Part shown: piece after piece, positions 1 to 13,200 of the stretch
Layout of the letters: each line of letters starts with the position of its first letter
Position numbering within the stretch: position 1 is the first letter of the stretch
From: Micrasema longulum
Lineage: Eukaryota; Arthropoda; Insecta; Trichoptera; Brachycentridae
Direction of reading: 5' to 3'
DNA: 64,000 nucleotides
NCBI GenBank assembly: GCA_022494885.1
Contig: JAGVSM010004287.1
Location: 159,433-223,432 of the forward strand
Notes under the pieces: model-generated
Databases searched by the model: none
The model's input: only the letters and a program-made list of their open reading frames with translations
Told to the model about the DNA's origin: nothing
Program-made: the position numbers and the translations under genes

Positions 1-719
1 GAATAAAACAACTTTGTATTTTTCAAACTTTATTATAATCTAAAAGCGATGAGACATTAAAAAAAAATCTCAATTAAATGTATTACTAAGTTGTAAAAAA
101 ATCTATGGAAAATATAGCATTTTTTAGAAATTCCGAGAACTTCTCACACTATAATAATAGTTTTCTGTGTAAGTAATATTGAGGAGCACTAAAACACTTA
201 AAATTAAAATCACCACTATCATATAAATGTATTTCTCACTTATTCGTTCACACTTCAGAGCGTTAAAATATTTTTTATTATATTTATTTATTTGAGCTAT
301 AGTTTACGATATGTTATTTTTTATTTACAGTGTTTACAATTGAAGACCTTGTGTTAAAAACCTCAATTGTCATAAACCAAATTTTTTTTCAAGAGAGTGT
401 TTAAATTGAATTTAACTACTAACTGAATTAAACTGTTGTTTTTATATCATTTAATGAAATAAAATCATAGATATACTTTAAGTGCGCCGTACAAAAATTG
501 ATAAATGTGTAAATATTGTATGTACATATATTTAAATATTAAATCAAATTTAAGTGTGACATTTTTGTTGTTTTTAGACAATATTTGGACCTTTGTGGTT
601 TTTAGTACAAACTAAACAAATATATGATAATTTTTCAAAAACTTGTATAGTAGTTGAACTTGTATTTAGATTTGTAAAAATTCTGTAAACTTTGCCAAAA
701 ACCTATATAAAAGCATTGA
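1..719. other. No recognised feature
   Basis: AT-rich sequence without a convincing frame, tRNA or repeat that I can match within the window. Confidence 0.5.
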
Positions 720-955
720 GGTATATAAAAAAAATAATTTTTTAATGAATAACCCGCTAAGCCTCTATTTTGAGGCTTGTAAGCAGGTGGGATAGAGGGG
801 ATATGGAAGGAGGTAATGAAAAATACATCACAACACCCAGACCAATTGAGGAAAAAATCTTTCTTCGATTTTTTTCTTGCAACTGGCGGGAATCGAACCC
901 TTGACGCCAGTTTCACAATTGGCCGTCTTACCGACTGCGCCACAGCGCCTGTCAT
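720..955 (-). repeat. tRNA-derived SINE, family D
   Basis: On the minus strand a tRNA-like head GGCGCTGTGGCGCAGTCGG with A box is followed by B box GGTTCGATTCC near 885-900, then a body of about 150 bp. The acceptor stem does not pair, so it is a SINE rather than a tRNA gene. Confidence 0.75.
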
Positions 956-2009
956 AACTGAAGTAAACATGAGCATTTGAAATATGTTCCCTCAACCTCC
1001 GGCCAATTGGCGTATGTTCGATAGAACGCACTTTAGTCTGTTGTGAGCTTTCACCGGCTACTTTTCTCCTTTCAATTACTAAAATGCCTATATGTACGCT
1101 AAGATACTGCACAAATCAATCTGGTAAAGCGATGGTACAACCTTTCACCGATAATTAATATTTTTATACTAATCAATGCTTGTTTAAAATAGATATTTTA
1201 ATCTTAAAAAACGTCTTGTTAATATGTTACCAGTACATATATCTCCTGTCTCTGTCCTGCTCAGTTAGTCGGGCGTATAGTGAAACGAAACAAAGGTGAC
1301 GGTTATGCGGAAGGGAGCGACACACTAATTAGAGCTTACAGTAGACCAATGTAAATGGTCCATGCTTTTTACTGTACTACTTGTTTTGCTTGTCAAAGTC
1401 GACATGACGATACTTGCTCTCACCGCTGGTCATTTCTTTCCTTTGGGGGTGACTTTTTATTTAGCTCGGATTTATATGGAATGTTATCTCTATATATTAT
1501 ATCTCAATGTATCAATGAATATCCAGAATACCTTCGAACTGTCAAACAATGAGTTATAGTGGCGCTATATGTAGCAGTATATGTATGGTAGTAGAAATAC
1601 TAATTAAAGAACATTTTTTCTTCATTCATACAAATTAATGTGGACAATTCTGTTTTCATAAAAACACCGTTTTTTTAACAGGGACAAATCCCGTATCTCA
1701 AAAGATACCTATGATTTTTTCAGAAGTATTTGGAAAAAACGATTCTATGGACGCATAGTTTTGGTTTTTTTTTTACATTTGATGGTTTTAGAACGAGGTC
1801 TTCAATTTAGAGGGTTACATCTCTGGTTTCTATGTGCGTAGTGCTAAGAGAAGTTTAAGTTCTCTCATTTTAGTAACTAATAGCACAAAACTCTCTCCTG
1901 GAGCTAATCACACTTTTTGGTAAAAACAGCAGAGTGCAATTCAAACTACTTCAATCCACAAAAGTAAAGTAGATGTTTCAGCAAACATTAATTGAGGTAT
2001 GCTGTTAGT
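956..2009. other. No recognised feature
   Basis: Short frames near 1355-1560 overlap in two registers and show no family motif. Nothing else stands out. Confidence 0.5.
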
Positions 2010-2019
2010 TGTTTATATT

Positions 2020-2510
2020 GAGTAGGTACTCATTGCGAAGAAACTACTAAAGGGGTACTGGCAAAAGTTTGCTTTCGACCTAGTGAAACTTAGCCGAAAC
2101 CGAGTGAGGGTTATCACTAGAGCCCTCACAGGGCACTGCAGATTGAATAAACGTCTTGCTAGAATGAACCTTTCTGAAACTTCTAGATATAGCTTCTGCA
2201 GTGCAGATAATAAAACATCAGAACACATTCCACGAATGTGATATTTTATATCACATTCGTGGAATGTGTTCTGATGTTTTCACATATCACAAACAAAGCC
2301 GCATCCTCATGGGGCCACAGGTTAAACCTGAGGATGTTAGAGCGCTCAACCCCTACCCGATAGCCCGATACTTTAAGGATCTAGGCTTGGAGGGGGAGAT
2401 TCAGCAATATGAGAACACTCGCCCTCCACTCAGTAGCCGGGCTCTTCGAAGACTTGGGCTTGGAGAGCGAGAATCGATTTACGGGGATCCGTCACAATAG
2501 ATCTTCACAG
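2020..2510 (+). mobile_element. LINE C-terminus with RNase H relic
   Basis: The + strand reads VITRALTGHCRLNKRLARMN, then NKTSEHI, the end of the RNase H domain of jockey/I/R1-type LINEs, followed by the usual post-RNase H tail (VKPEDVRALNPY ... DLGLEGE). A near-perfect hairpin at 2211-2280 breaks the frame at TSEH. The tail segment appears twice in tandem (ARYFKDLGLEGE and AGLFEDLGLESE, about 80 bp apart, in different frames). Confidence 0.75.
2211..2280. repeat. Near-perfect hairpin (33-bp arms)
   Basis: AAAACATCAGAACACATTCC and onward is followed, after a loop of about 3 bases, by its reverse complement. It is an inverted duplication of LINE coding sequence, as produced by template switching or snap-back synthesis. 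Confidence 0.85.
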
Positions 2511-2619
2511 GTCACTGTGATTTCAGGAGCTTATAATGGCACTGACTCCCATTTTCAAAATATGAATAAGGTACTCATTTGGATTACCAAATTACCTTTA
2601 AAATTATTTGAAGGAAATT

Positions 2620-2840
2620 AATCAGTGTTTGCCCACAGTGCAAAAGGTATCAGGTTCAATCCCCGACATGGTTTACACGAAACATTTATTTTAAAAGATG
2701 TTTTTACATTAGAATATTTCATACTTCATTCATACTGAAGCGTACGCTTGATCATCTGACCTTCATGTAATAAAAATGATCAAGATACTCTGCAGTTGGT
2801 GTACCAATGTGGTGTCCTATACAAGTGTAAAAGTTTAGGT
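2620..2840 (+). repeat. SINE family B, diverged copy
   Basis: Shares GTTCAATCCCCGACATGG, TGATCATCTGACCTTC, GATCAAGATACTCTGC and TGGTGTCCTAT with 29020-29290 but lacks the start of the tRNA head. Confidence 0.75.
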
Positions 2841-2989
2841 AAGGAAATGGAATATAGACAGAAAAAATGTTCTGTTGTATTTTCATAGACAAAAAAGCCA
2901 TTATGGTTTTTTTCTTAAACGCTTAGTAAACAGTTTAAATTAAATAGCGTTTATTTATTTGATCAGTAATATTATATAATATGAAATAA

Positions 2990-3130
2990 AAGGTAAGTGA
3001 TATACTTAAATCCACATATTTTAATGACTGGTTTCATCACTTCTAGTACCTTCATTATAAAATTAAATATTTATCATAAAGATACCAGTCTCAAAGACGT
3101 CGCGAAAGCAATGAAACCAGTCACTGATCA
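2990..3130. repeat. Small inverted repeat
   Basis: ATGACTGGTTTCAT near 3023 and ATGAAACCAGTCAC near 3109, 14-bp arms. The open frame spanning it has no recognisable motif. Confidence 0.4.
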
Positions 3131-3589
3131 TTTCAAATTTGTGGTGGAGGACCAAGATTTTCGCCAACAAATTTGGACAATGATATTATTTCCATTATTT
3201 TTGAGAGAATTTGCTCCAAAGCTTTTTATTAAGAAGCTGGAGTATGGCTGTAATACATTTTGAACTCCTTTGTAAAATGCAGTACTAATATGACACTAAT
3301 TTGATGTATTATTCATTTTCCTCAATCATAAACTACGTCATCCGCTAGTCATTTGACATCTATGGCTCCTTCAGCATCATGTTTCTTCGGTATAGTATTC
3401 TCCTGGAAATCTGGTTGCGCCGCAATGATGCTGTCATCGCTCGATGATCTTTTTATTGCTCTACTATTTGTTTGTCTGTAACATAACAATCATTTTACTA
3501 TATTTTAATTGTTTTTTTTTTTTAATCAAAATATTAGCATCAAAATAAATCAACATGCTTTATAATAATAAAATGTATTATAAATAAGT

Positions 3590-3990
3590 TTCTTGGTCTT
3601 CTTCGATTTCTGCATCCATCAATATTCAAAGAGTAAATCTTTTTAGACATTCTTTCGCTGTCCCTTCGCTTTACATGTCCAAACCAAATGCAGAACTCCT
3701 TTCTTCATTTTGTCGATAATGCTTATGCCAGTCTTACAAAATATATGAATCTGACATTAGTCCACCTATCATACATAGCTTTATCCCACATTCGCCTGAG
3801 AGATCACATTTTGAAAGCATTCAGCCTACTTTCATCCTAGTTTTTCCAATTCCATACTTCGTTCCCTTAGATAAGATTCGGCACCCCGATTCCATTATAA
3901 ACTTCTTATTTTACCCAAAGCATCTATTTGGCAAGGTTTATTTTTGAAGTAGCGCTCACCCTCCTTTTAACATCTTTATGAGTCTTTTAC
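3590..3990 (-). mobile_element. LINE C-terminal relic, GRPRKTW family
   Basis: The minus strand encodes frame-broken pieces of the same C-terminus as 62140-62540 (MYDRxxNVxI, IIDKMKKGVL-like and a GRPR remnant). It lies just beyond the kinesin stop codon and may overlap its 3' UTR. Confidence 0.7.
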
Positions 3991-4037
3991 AAATTCCCCT
4001 ACCTGCTTAAATAAATTATTTTGCTTTCTTAAGTGAC

Positions 4038-4200
4038 TTACAAGGCGGGAGTGCTGGGGAGGCGAGGCAAGCGGACAGGTGCCCCCAGGAGACGGCGGGC
4101 TGGACTGGCCGGGGCCGGTAGCCACTCGCTGTCCCCGCCAGAGCTTGAGCCCCGTCCCGAGCCGGAGCTACCACTCGACCACTGCACCGATTCCACCATG
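4038..4200 (-). CDS. KIF19: Kinesin terminal exon
   Basis: After a TTTCAAG acceptor the frame gives [18 protein letters not shown], a Ser/Gly then Pro/Arg-rich tail ending LPSTPAL and a TAA stop at 4038-4040. The phase fits the preceding exon exactly. The exon is GC-rich. The downstream 3' UTR has no clear polyadenylation signal before it enters a LINE relic; AATAAA-type sequence occurs on this strand near 3940. Confidence 0.85.
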
Positions 4201-7200
4201 CTTGAAAGAAGATAAATATATCAAATATATCCCGATAGCTAACAAAATACAGCTTAAGGGTCAGATATTGGAAACATCACTTCGCATCATTTCAACAGAA
4301 GCAATATTACTGATGATATAACAGTCAATTCCATAAAAGTAATTTGTTAAATATCTAGTGCTAGAAGTCTCAAATTAAAATATTTTAAATCCCATGAGAA
4401 ACAAATGCAGGAACCAGAGAATTAAGAATAGTCCAGAAACCGCATAAACTACTTTTAAAGGAGTAGTTTTACGTTTTGGCCCATTACTTTTTTTGAAGAT
4501 GTCGCTCAGTACGCAACTCCCGATTTGAATTCAACTATGCCGTGTTGTGTCGTTTCAAAGCGTAGAAATACTGCTGGGATAAAAAAGGAACAGGATGGGA
4601 TCACATTTCATGTGTAAGTAGAAAATGGATGTGTAAGTAGCAAATGCATTACTTAAAAATTGAATTATTTTTCCATCTGTCAGATTGTCAAAGAAAACAA
4701 AACTGACATTTTGTTAGTATTGCCAGGAAAGTCAAATATTTACGCTATTTTGCTCATCTAATGAGAGAATTAATGAAAATTGGATCTCTTGGATTAAAAA
4801 ACTGTTAACCACTGTCAAAAGGCCGCATACTTTAGACAAATATTCCGTCGGGAAAAATGTGCCCGTATACAGCACATAATGCAAGGGAAGCTATCTTAGC
4901 TTAGTATACGACGCAAAAGAGCATCATGGCTCCGAAATCTTCGCCAGTAGTTTGGAATACCAAATGCAGCAATACTCCTCAGAGTGGCCTGAGATCGAGA
5001 GGAGTTTCAAGCGATGGTCGCCAACCTTCAATAGAAGCGGAACGAGAAGAAAAATACTGGGTTATTCCCTATTTTGTACTCACTTAGAACTGATGGGGGG
5101 TAGTGTGAAGGAGTTGAACACCATCGCACTGTCTGTGTAGGTAGAGGCGTGGATTTCTTGTTGGTACAGAGTATACAGCTCTTGTAAGTCTGGAGGTAAC
5201 TTCACTCCCCCCTCTGAAATCCGCAATTATCATTAATATTGTATACAAAACCTTAGCAGGGCACAAAATCATGTAAGTACATAAATAACAAAATGGTTTA
5301 TATTTGAGGGTACTACAGTAAAACCTCGTTTTTACATTCCTCAACTTTACGTTTTCCCGTTTTTTACACGGAAATATTTAGGTCTCATTTTTTTTCCATA
5401 TATTCTCATTCAAATATTCCCCCCAATTAACGTTTTATACGTTTTTCATAACCCCGATTTTACGTTTAAAATTTAAAATTAAAACTCATTTAATCTGTCA
5501 AAAGACAAGCCGCGCGCCACCGCCGCCGAGTGAATGGAGAAGAAAATCGAGGCAAATAAAAAAATGTGTAAATGGTGCAGTGTAATTGACCGTTTCGTTT
5601 AAGAGTCTAATTTTGACATTTCACATGCAGTTGGCGCATGTTTAGGAAGAATAAAGTTTTTACATCAATAAATTACGCGATGCAGAAAGTTCAAAAGTTT
5701 GGCAATAGAAATTTTATTTGAAGTTATAATCATAATGTGAAAAGAATATAGTTTAAACAGTTATTATGAAAGTGTGAAACAGTTTTGCCGCGATGTAGAT
5801 GGCAGTTGAAATTTTGTGATGCCATACTAAAAAAAGTGATACCGTATAAATAAAATTTCCCAATATTTAGGGAAAAAAACTTAGTATGCATTTTATGCTA
5901 ATTCAAATTTTTATTTTCGTGTTTTTAATGTTGAATACCTACATAAAAATATTTAAACACTAAAAATAATAATAATAATAATAATACATTGTAGTATTGC
6001 TTGAAAAATTACAATATATTTTTAATGAAATCATAGATGATCATGAGTAATCCCCAATTATGACGGTTCTTACAATTTTTCTGCAGTATATTTTGTACTA
6101 GTCTAGTAAAATAATAATTATATTTTTATATACTTTCTTTTTTTCCATACATTTTTAATTTCCTCACTTTAAGAGTTTTCCTCAGTTTTAAACTTTTTTT
6201 GTTGCTCCCTTGAAAAACGTAAAACAGGGGTTTTACTTTAACAAACCCGGTGAAATCCATATTTCTTTATTTTGATCAAATCACAAAAAACTGATACAAT
6301 AATAGCTAGTTCTACTCAAAGATGGAAATCAGTTCTAAATAAGCTCCTGACGTCACTTCGACCTGTGTCCTCTTGTAAATTGATTACTGCCCTTAAGGCT
6401 ATAAATGCTTTCATATCTAGCAACTTTTGCAATCTTCTTCCGGTTACTCACCGTCCATAATCTGCCTCTGCCTGGTGATGATCTCGTCGCTGAGCTGCCT
6501 CTGGCGGTCGTACCTCAGTAGCTGCAGGTCCCTCCTGCGCAGGTCCGCGGCCCGACTCGCCCTCTCCCCCTGGAGGGCCAGCTTGTCGGCCTGCAGCTCG
6601 TGGACCCGGCAGGCCAGAGCCAGCAGCTCTCGCTCCTCCTCGCTACTGGTGCGGGAAGGTAGCTCCTGGTAAAACAAAATAAAAGACATTATAATAATTG
6701 TAATTATCCAAATCTGTTCTGGCTTCTTGCATAGTAGAACTCGTTGAAAATACATTCATTTTTATTATAATATATACAGTGAAACCCCTGTTTTACGTTT
6801 TTCAAGGGAGCAACAAAAAAGTCTAAAACTGAGGAAAACGCCAAAGTGAGGAAATGAAAATTGCATGAAAAAAATTAAATTACATAAAAATATAATTATT
6901 ATACTAGACTACACAAAACATGCAGCAGAAAAACTGTAAAAACTGTTATCATTGGAGATTATGAATTATGACCTATGATTGAATTAAAAATATTTTGTGT
7001 TTTTAACGCGGTGGCGCGCGGCTTGTTGTCTTTTGACAGATCGAATGAGTTTTGAAAAAATTTCGACGTAAAACCGGGATTATGAAAAACGTTGATTGGG
7101 GGGAATATTTTAATGAGACTGAAAAAATAGGACCTAAACATTTCGGCGTCAAAAGCGGGAAAACGTAAAATTGAGGAACTTAAAAACGAGGTTTTACTGT

Positions 7201-10200
7201 AATGCGTGTTATGATATTTATTTTATTATTTTTTATGGTGGCCTCTGAGATCTAATGGCTGAGACGCTTGACCCACACATGGAAGTTTTCGGGTTCGATT
7301 TCCAGTTAGAATACAACAAAAATAAAAGTGTTTTTTCTCAAGCCTAAGTAATAAAACTTTACTGTATTAGGCGTTAAAGTAAGTTGTGTTTGTCTTTTTT
7401 CAAATTTAAGCATCAAAATTGAAATAAAATGTTCTTTGCCTTTCTTTGAACATATTGCTAGACGTGAGCCAGATAATCTAGAAAAGGCAATAATGTCTGG
7501 CCGCGTTAAAGGTAGGAGAAGCCCGGGTAGAATCCCATATAGATGGACTGACCAAACTAAGGTAGCTACGGGGCTAAAACTTGATGAGTCGGTTCGTCGG
7601 GCTGAGGACAGACTGGAGTGGAACAGACTAATCAGAAGTGTTCGTGGTGGTCACGATCCTCAGCATTGAGGGACCGACTTGGAAGAAGAAGAAGAATTAG
7701 AATGATGAAAAGATGGAATGAATTCTTCACTGACAGAGATAAGTCAGTGGGTTAGTAATGAGGATTTTCCCAGTCTCCTTATTCAGTGGCAGACTCACAT
7801 CCTCGAGCGCCGCTCCTTTCTTCCTGACAGCTTCCAGTTCCCCTTCAGCCGCCGCCCTCTCCGCGCGAGCCCTCTCCTGTTCCTGCTCCAGAGCCGCGAG
7901 CTCTCCCCACGCCTGCTCCACGGCTACCGTGCCTTCCTCCGCAGAAGCGGTCGCCGACCTTCTACAAACAGACATGGATGATAAGTGACAATATTTTTAC
8001 TACCTTTACTTTATTAATACACCAAAAAATATGTCAAAAACTTCTGCAGAATAGGGAAATATCACGTACTATGAGTACCGATATAGCCATTGCTAATGGG
8101 AATTCCATATTTGCAAATTGAATTTTTTATGCTACTAATAATTAGAAAAAAATCTTTTTTTACTGGACAGTATTTCATGGACCTTTATTTAAAATTTTAA
8201 AATTAAAAAACGTGATATTTCCCAATTAAATGTTGACATTGTCTTCTGTTCAATACAAGAAAATTTCTTACTAATTAAAACAGACATTTAGCCAATTTGG
8301 GTGATTTATTACATGTACGCTTTTCTTCTTTATAAATGACATCATCATCATTCCCCTTTTTGTACCCAGTGGTGCTAAGGGCACTGCATTTATTGAACAA
8401 ATACAGAAATCTTCGATCATCTCTTACACGAAGGTAATGGGATCAGTCTTTTACGCTTCAGGTGCAGCTTAAAAGATCTTAAAATCAATATTTTACGTCC
8501 ATCCTGACAGAAATCGAACCCAGGACCTCAACCACTACACAATGAGGCAGACTTGCCTCCACTCGATTTCATTATCCTGGATTTTTTCATGAAATCAGTC
8601 ATCCAGTCAAAAACATTCGTCCAGTATTTTGGTTCTATTTCACATATTGAACAATATTATTCATCCACCTGACCATGGATCAAAAAATCTAAATTAAACA
8701 GATAACAGGTTGAAGAAAGGGTAATTTCGTATTTTTTGCTTTATTTTAATGCTTTATAAAAAATGTTACAATCATCCGATTTAAGTCAAATATGCATCTT
8801 TCTGTTGAATAATTTGTTGCTAACGAGAATCCAACTTCGTAATGCCCCTCTCGTAGGAAGTCCTTGTCCCTATTGGCAAAAAACTCGGACAACCGATTTT
8901 CACAGGCCTCAATTGAGGCCAAATTTGTACCCCCCAAGCGCGTTGGTTATAGACAGGAGCAGGTAATAGTCACTTGGTGCCAGGTTTAGACTATAGAGTG
9001 GATGCATAAGAACTTCTCATCCAAGCTCCCGGAACTTTTATCACGTCATCAAAGGTGTGTGTGGCCAGGCGTTGTCCTGATGAAACACGATTCCTCTCCT
9101 ATTCAACAATGCTGGCCGCTTCAGTTCAATCGCCAGCTTCAAACGGTTGAATTGTTCACAGTAGAGGGCAGAATTGAGCGTTTGCCCATAGGGGAGTAGC
9201 TCATAGCAGAGTATTCCCTGCCAATCTCACCAAACACACAGCAACACCTTCTGGCCATCAGTCCTAGCTTAGTCACGGTCTGGGCCGCTTTGTTGGCTTT
9301 TGACCACGATCTCTGTCGCTTGACATTTTCGTAAGTAACCCGTTTTTCATCATCAGTCACCATCTGCTTTAGAAATGGGTCAATTTCGTTGCTATAAAGC
9401 AGCAATTCGCAGATGGCAATTCGGTTCATGAGGTTTTTTGCATCAGCTCGTGTGGCAGCCAAACATCGAGCTTTTTTTAAATCCAGCCTTCTGCAAATGG
9501 TTCAAAACGGTTTCATGATCAATATTCAGCTCCTAAGCAATGCTACGACTTCTAACATGACGGTTTATCTTGATATTTTCCATATTTTTACCTACATTTT
9601 CGACGACAGGCCTGCCAGAGCGTGGTGCATCATTCACCTCCACTACACCAAAACGAAATCGCTCGAACCACTTTTGTGCAGCATGAACCAAAAAAGTATT
9701 GATTCCGTATACACCGCAAATTTTTCTGGTCGCTTTCGACCCGTTTTTCCCTTTTAGGTAGTAAAAAAGTAAAATATGGCGAATTTTTTCCTTTGAAACC
9801 TCCATACTCGACGCACGATAGTTCACGGCTGAACCCACCAAGTGCAATACTGACAAAAAAACGTTTGTAGTTTACGCTCAAATCTTTACAACGCCGTATC
9901 ATATAATCAAATATGACCAATAATGAACGAGATATACGAGATAGTTGAAAAAAAGGGTGCGAAATACGAAATTACTTTACCCCCAACCTGATATTATCAC
10001 AGGTACACTTTATTCTTTTTAAAAAACAAATGACTGGTAAACATTTAAACTCAAAATGATAAGAAGTAGTACAAAACATATCTTGGTGTGCTGCAGAACT
10101 ATTTGAACCAGAATCCGTTCTCCAAGACTAAAACCTGGTGGAGAAGTGAAAATTGAACAATGTCAAAAACATAAAATAAACTCACTTGAAACTTTGTTGT

Positions 10201-13200
10201 GTAGAAAGTCTAGATGTGGTTGGTGCATTATACAGCCTATTATTTCTGGACTCCCAGTGGCTAATGACTAGGTGCTGTCTCTCAGCATCCATGGCTAGTC
10301 CCAGAAGATGACTGTCTAATTCCATTAATTTTTTTCTAAGCCTCATCTGTTCCTGGAAAGTTCCCACAATGGCGTGCCTCAAGGCTTTGAGTTCGCCACT
10401 TTTTTCTACATTGTTATTTGCATTTGGTCCTGCCGCCATACCAGATCTGGAAAAGTAAATATAAGCTTTAGAGATTAAATGTTGGAGGCTACCGACGTAG
10501 AAAGAAAACGATCTCTTTTGTTTTTTCCTTCCGTGGCATTTTTGACAGCACTGGGTGTGGTCGACCAACAACCGCGCGAGACCTTGCGTACTGTGCAATG
10601 TTCAGGCATGACACAGAATTAATATAATCAAAAGGAGAAATAGAATTTCCTACAATTGTAGAATACGTAATTAAACAATTTCTGATTAGCGCCCCTTACC
10701 TTGGTCTTTCTTCTTTCATTTTAGTTCTTAATCTAGAAATTTCATTTTTCAATTCATTTATTACAGTTCTATATTGTGTGACGTGGTAATCTGTATCCAA
10801 AACATTTCTTTTGACCTGAAACAAATAAAGCACACTATTACACCCATTATTTCTTTTGACGGGGACAAAATACCAAGCCAGCTTTATGGAATGCAGAAAA
10901 ATTTAGACATTCGGAAATTCTTGTAATAACTACCTTATTGGTGATGTGGTTGGCTCTATCAGCATACAGAAGAGTGTTTCTACTTTCCTCCCGATGTTCA
11001 GCAGCCGGAGATACGTGTGCCACCATCACCGTCCGACAATTCCCACTAAGAGCTTCCTTCAAGAGTCTCGTTAACTTAGAATCTCTGTAGTTCACATATC
11101 TGCAACAAACATTGTATAATTATTTTACAGACAGCAGCCCCGGATCTAGCGGGATCTAGCGCCCCGTGACTTACTAAAAAGAGACGAGAATATACAAGTT
11201 AGTAAATTAATTCTATCATGTTATTCTCCCTTTCCTTGTAAGCAAGTGTCTGGTTTTTTGAGCCGACTGAATCTATGATAAGTCCGGTCCGGCTCTAAAA
11301 AGCATATTTTTCTTCAGCCTTACTCTCTCCACTGCTGGATAAAAGCCTCTTCCAAACGTCTTCATTCCTTCCTATCACCCGCTTTCATCATCCACGTTTT
11401 ACCGGCAATCGAGGCAATGTTGTCGACCCATCTTTTCTGTGGCCTTCCAACACTTATTTTGTTTGCCCATGGTCTCCACTTTAATATTCTGGGAGTCCAC
11501 CTGCCATCATTTTGTCTCGCCAAGTGTCCTGCCCACTGCCATTTCCATTTCGCTGCACGATCCATGATATCCACGACTCCGGTTCGGCGCCTTATTTCTT
11601 AATTTCTTACTCTGTCTCTTAGACATACACCGAGCATCTGTCTTTCCATGGATCGTTGCGTGCATTTTAATTTCTGGACGATTTTTTGTGTTATAGACAT
11701 GCATAATGAATAATATTTATTTCATTTTGTGACCAACAGAAAACGTGGTAGTATAAAACTACCTTCTGTAAACATTTGGTTGCGCCCTCCTGATCATTAG
11801 GTACTAGGTAGAAGTGGAAAGTTTACCTGGCGCCCCCCGAGAGGGCGGTGATGCAGTTGGCCAGCGCCAGCAGCGAGCGGTTGATGTGCGCCCCCTCCTG
11901 CAGGCGGCGCCCCCGGGAGCGGGCCACGTGCGCGCGCTCGCTGCCCGCCAGATCCACCAGGAACAGGCGCCCGCTGGCGCCCCCCTGCCCCTCCCCCTGC
12001 CCCGACGCGCATGACGTCACCGTGACACTAAAGACAAAACTCGCATCAACATAAAGCTATAACTGAAACAGCCATGAAACTACACGCATTGCTAATTCAA
12101 ATAGTAAAGATGGAAACTTCAATATCCTACACATACTCGTATTTACTAACCTCAAAAAATAAAATACAAATAAATGCGGGATTGAGAACACTCAGACATC
12201 GGGAAATATTGAAACTACTTTTGTTTTCAAGTAATGCAACATACCACACACCTATAGCCCGCATCTGTCGGGAATATAATATATACTGCCGAAACAATAA
12301 AATTGACATTTTTCATGATACTCTCTCAGCTTTTGCGAATAATCTCTTAGGAATAAATCTTATTTACTAAGTACACACGTGCAACTTATTTTTTATTGCA
12401 TTGAATCCTGTATAAAAAAAACAAATATTAAAAAATATGCATTACTTCTTAATATATAAAAATCTATTTTGTGTAATTCTATAATTGAAGATATACTCGT
12501 ATATGCATGTAAAATTCTATCGACGAATGCTTTCAAATTGTATGTTTTCTAGTTACCTAATAAAATAAAAAATTAAAAAATGTAAAATCAATTACCTAAT
12601 AAAACTTCGCTGATCTGAAGTGACAGCTATTTTTTAACAATTACAATGATCGAGCGATCTCACACTGCTAACATCAAATAAATAAATAATAAAATTGGGT
12701 ATATATGGTAAAATCTAAATTTGTTAAATTGTGAAAATATTTTTGAGAAGGAAATATGAAAGTCTAGGGCTTATGATCTAGCTTACGAATGGCCACTTTA
12801 CACACTGTGTAACATTTACGTTTCTGCAAATGCCCACATTTTTTCAACTCCTCCATCAGTTGACTTTTGTGAAGTTAAAGAGCTGAAACCTTTATTGATG
12901 CGGGTGAAATTCATCTGACTGAATTTTTTCACCTACTAGGCTACCTAAAAACACATTTTAAATCTTGTAGGTACTTCTCTTCTACCAGTTAGTTTAATCA
13001 CCAATGTTTCGGAAATGTTTAAATGTTTAAATGTTTGTAATGCTGTTTTTAAGACCGGGGTCTTATCGGTTTCACTCGTACAAAAAGCAATGTTTTTTGT
13101 CAATAAACGAGTCACTCTTTTCAAATCTACCAAGTCGGGTTACCTGAGCAGCGCGTGGCTCCGGGACGACGTCTTGTTGGCGGCCGTGGGCTCCACGGCG

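Noticed and set aside
883..955. Functional tRNA gene on minus
   Set aside because: A and B boxes are present but the 5' and 3' ends do not form an acceptor stem, and a SINE body follows.
11797..12014. Gly/Pro/Arg-rich open frames on both strands
   Set aside because: Shadows of the switch II exon caused by its high GC content.
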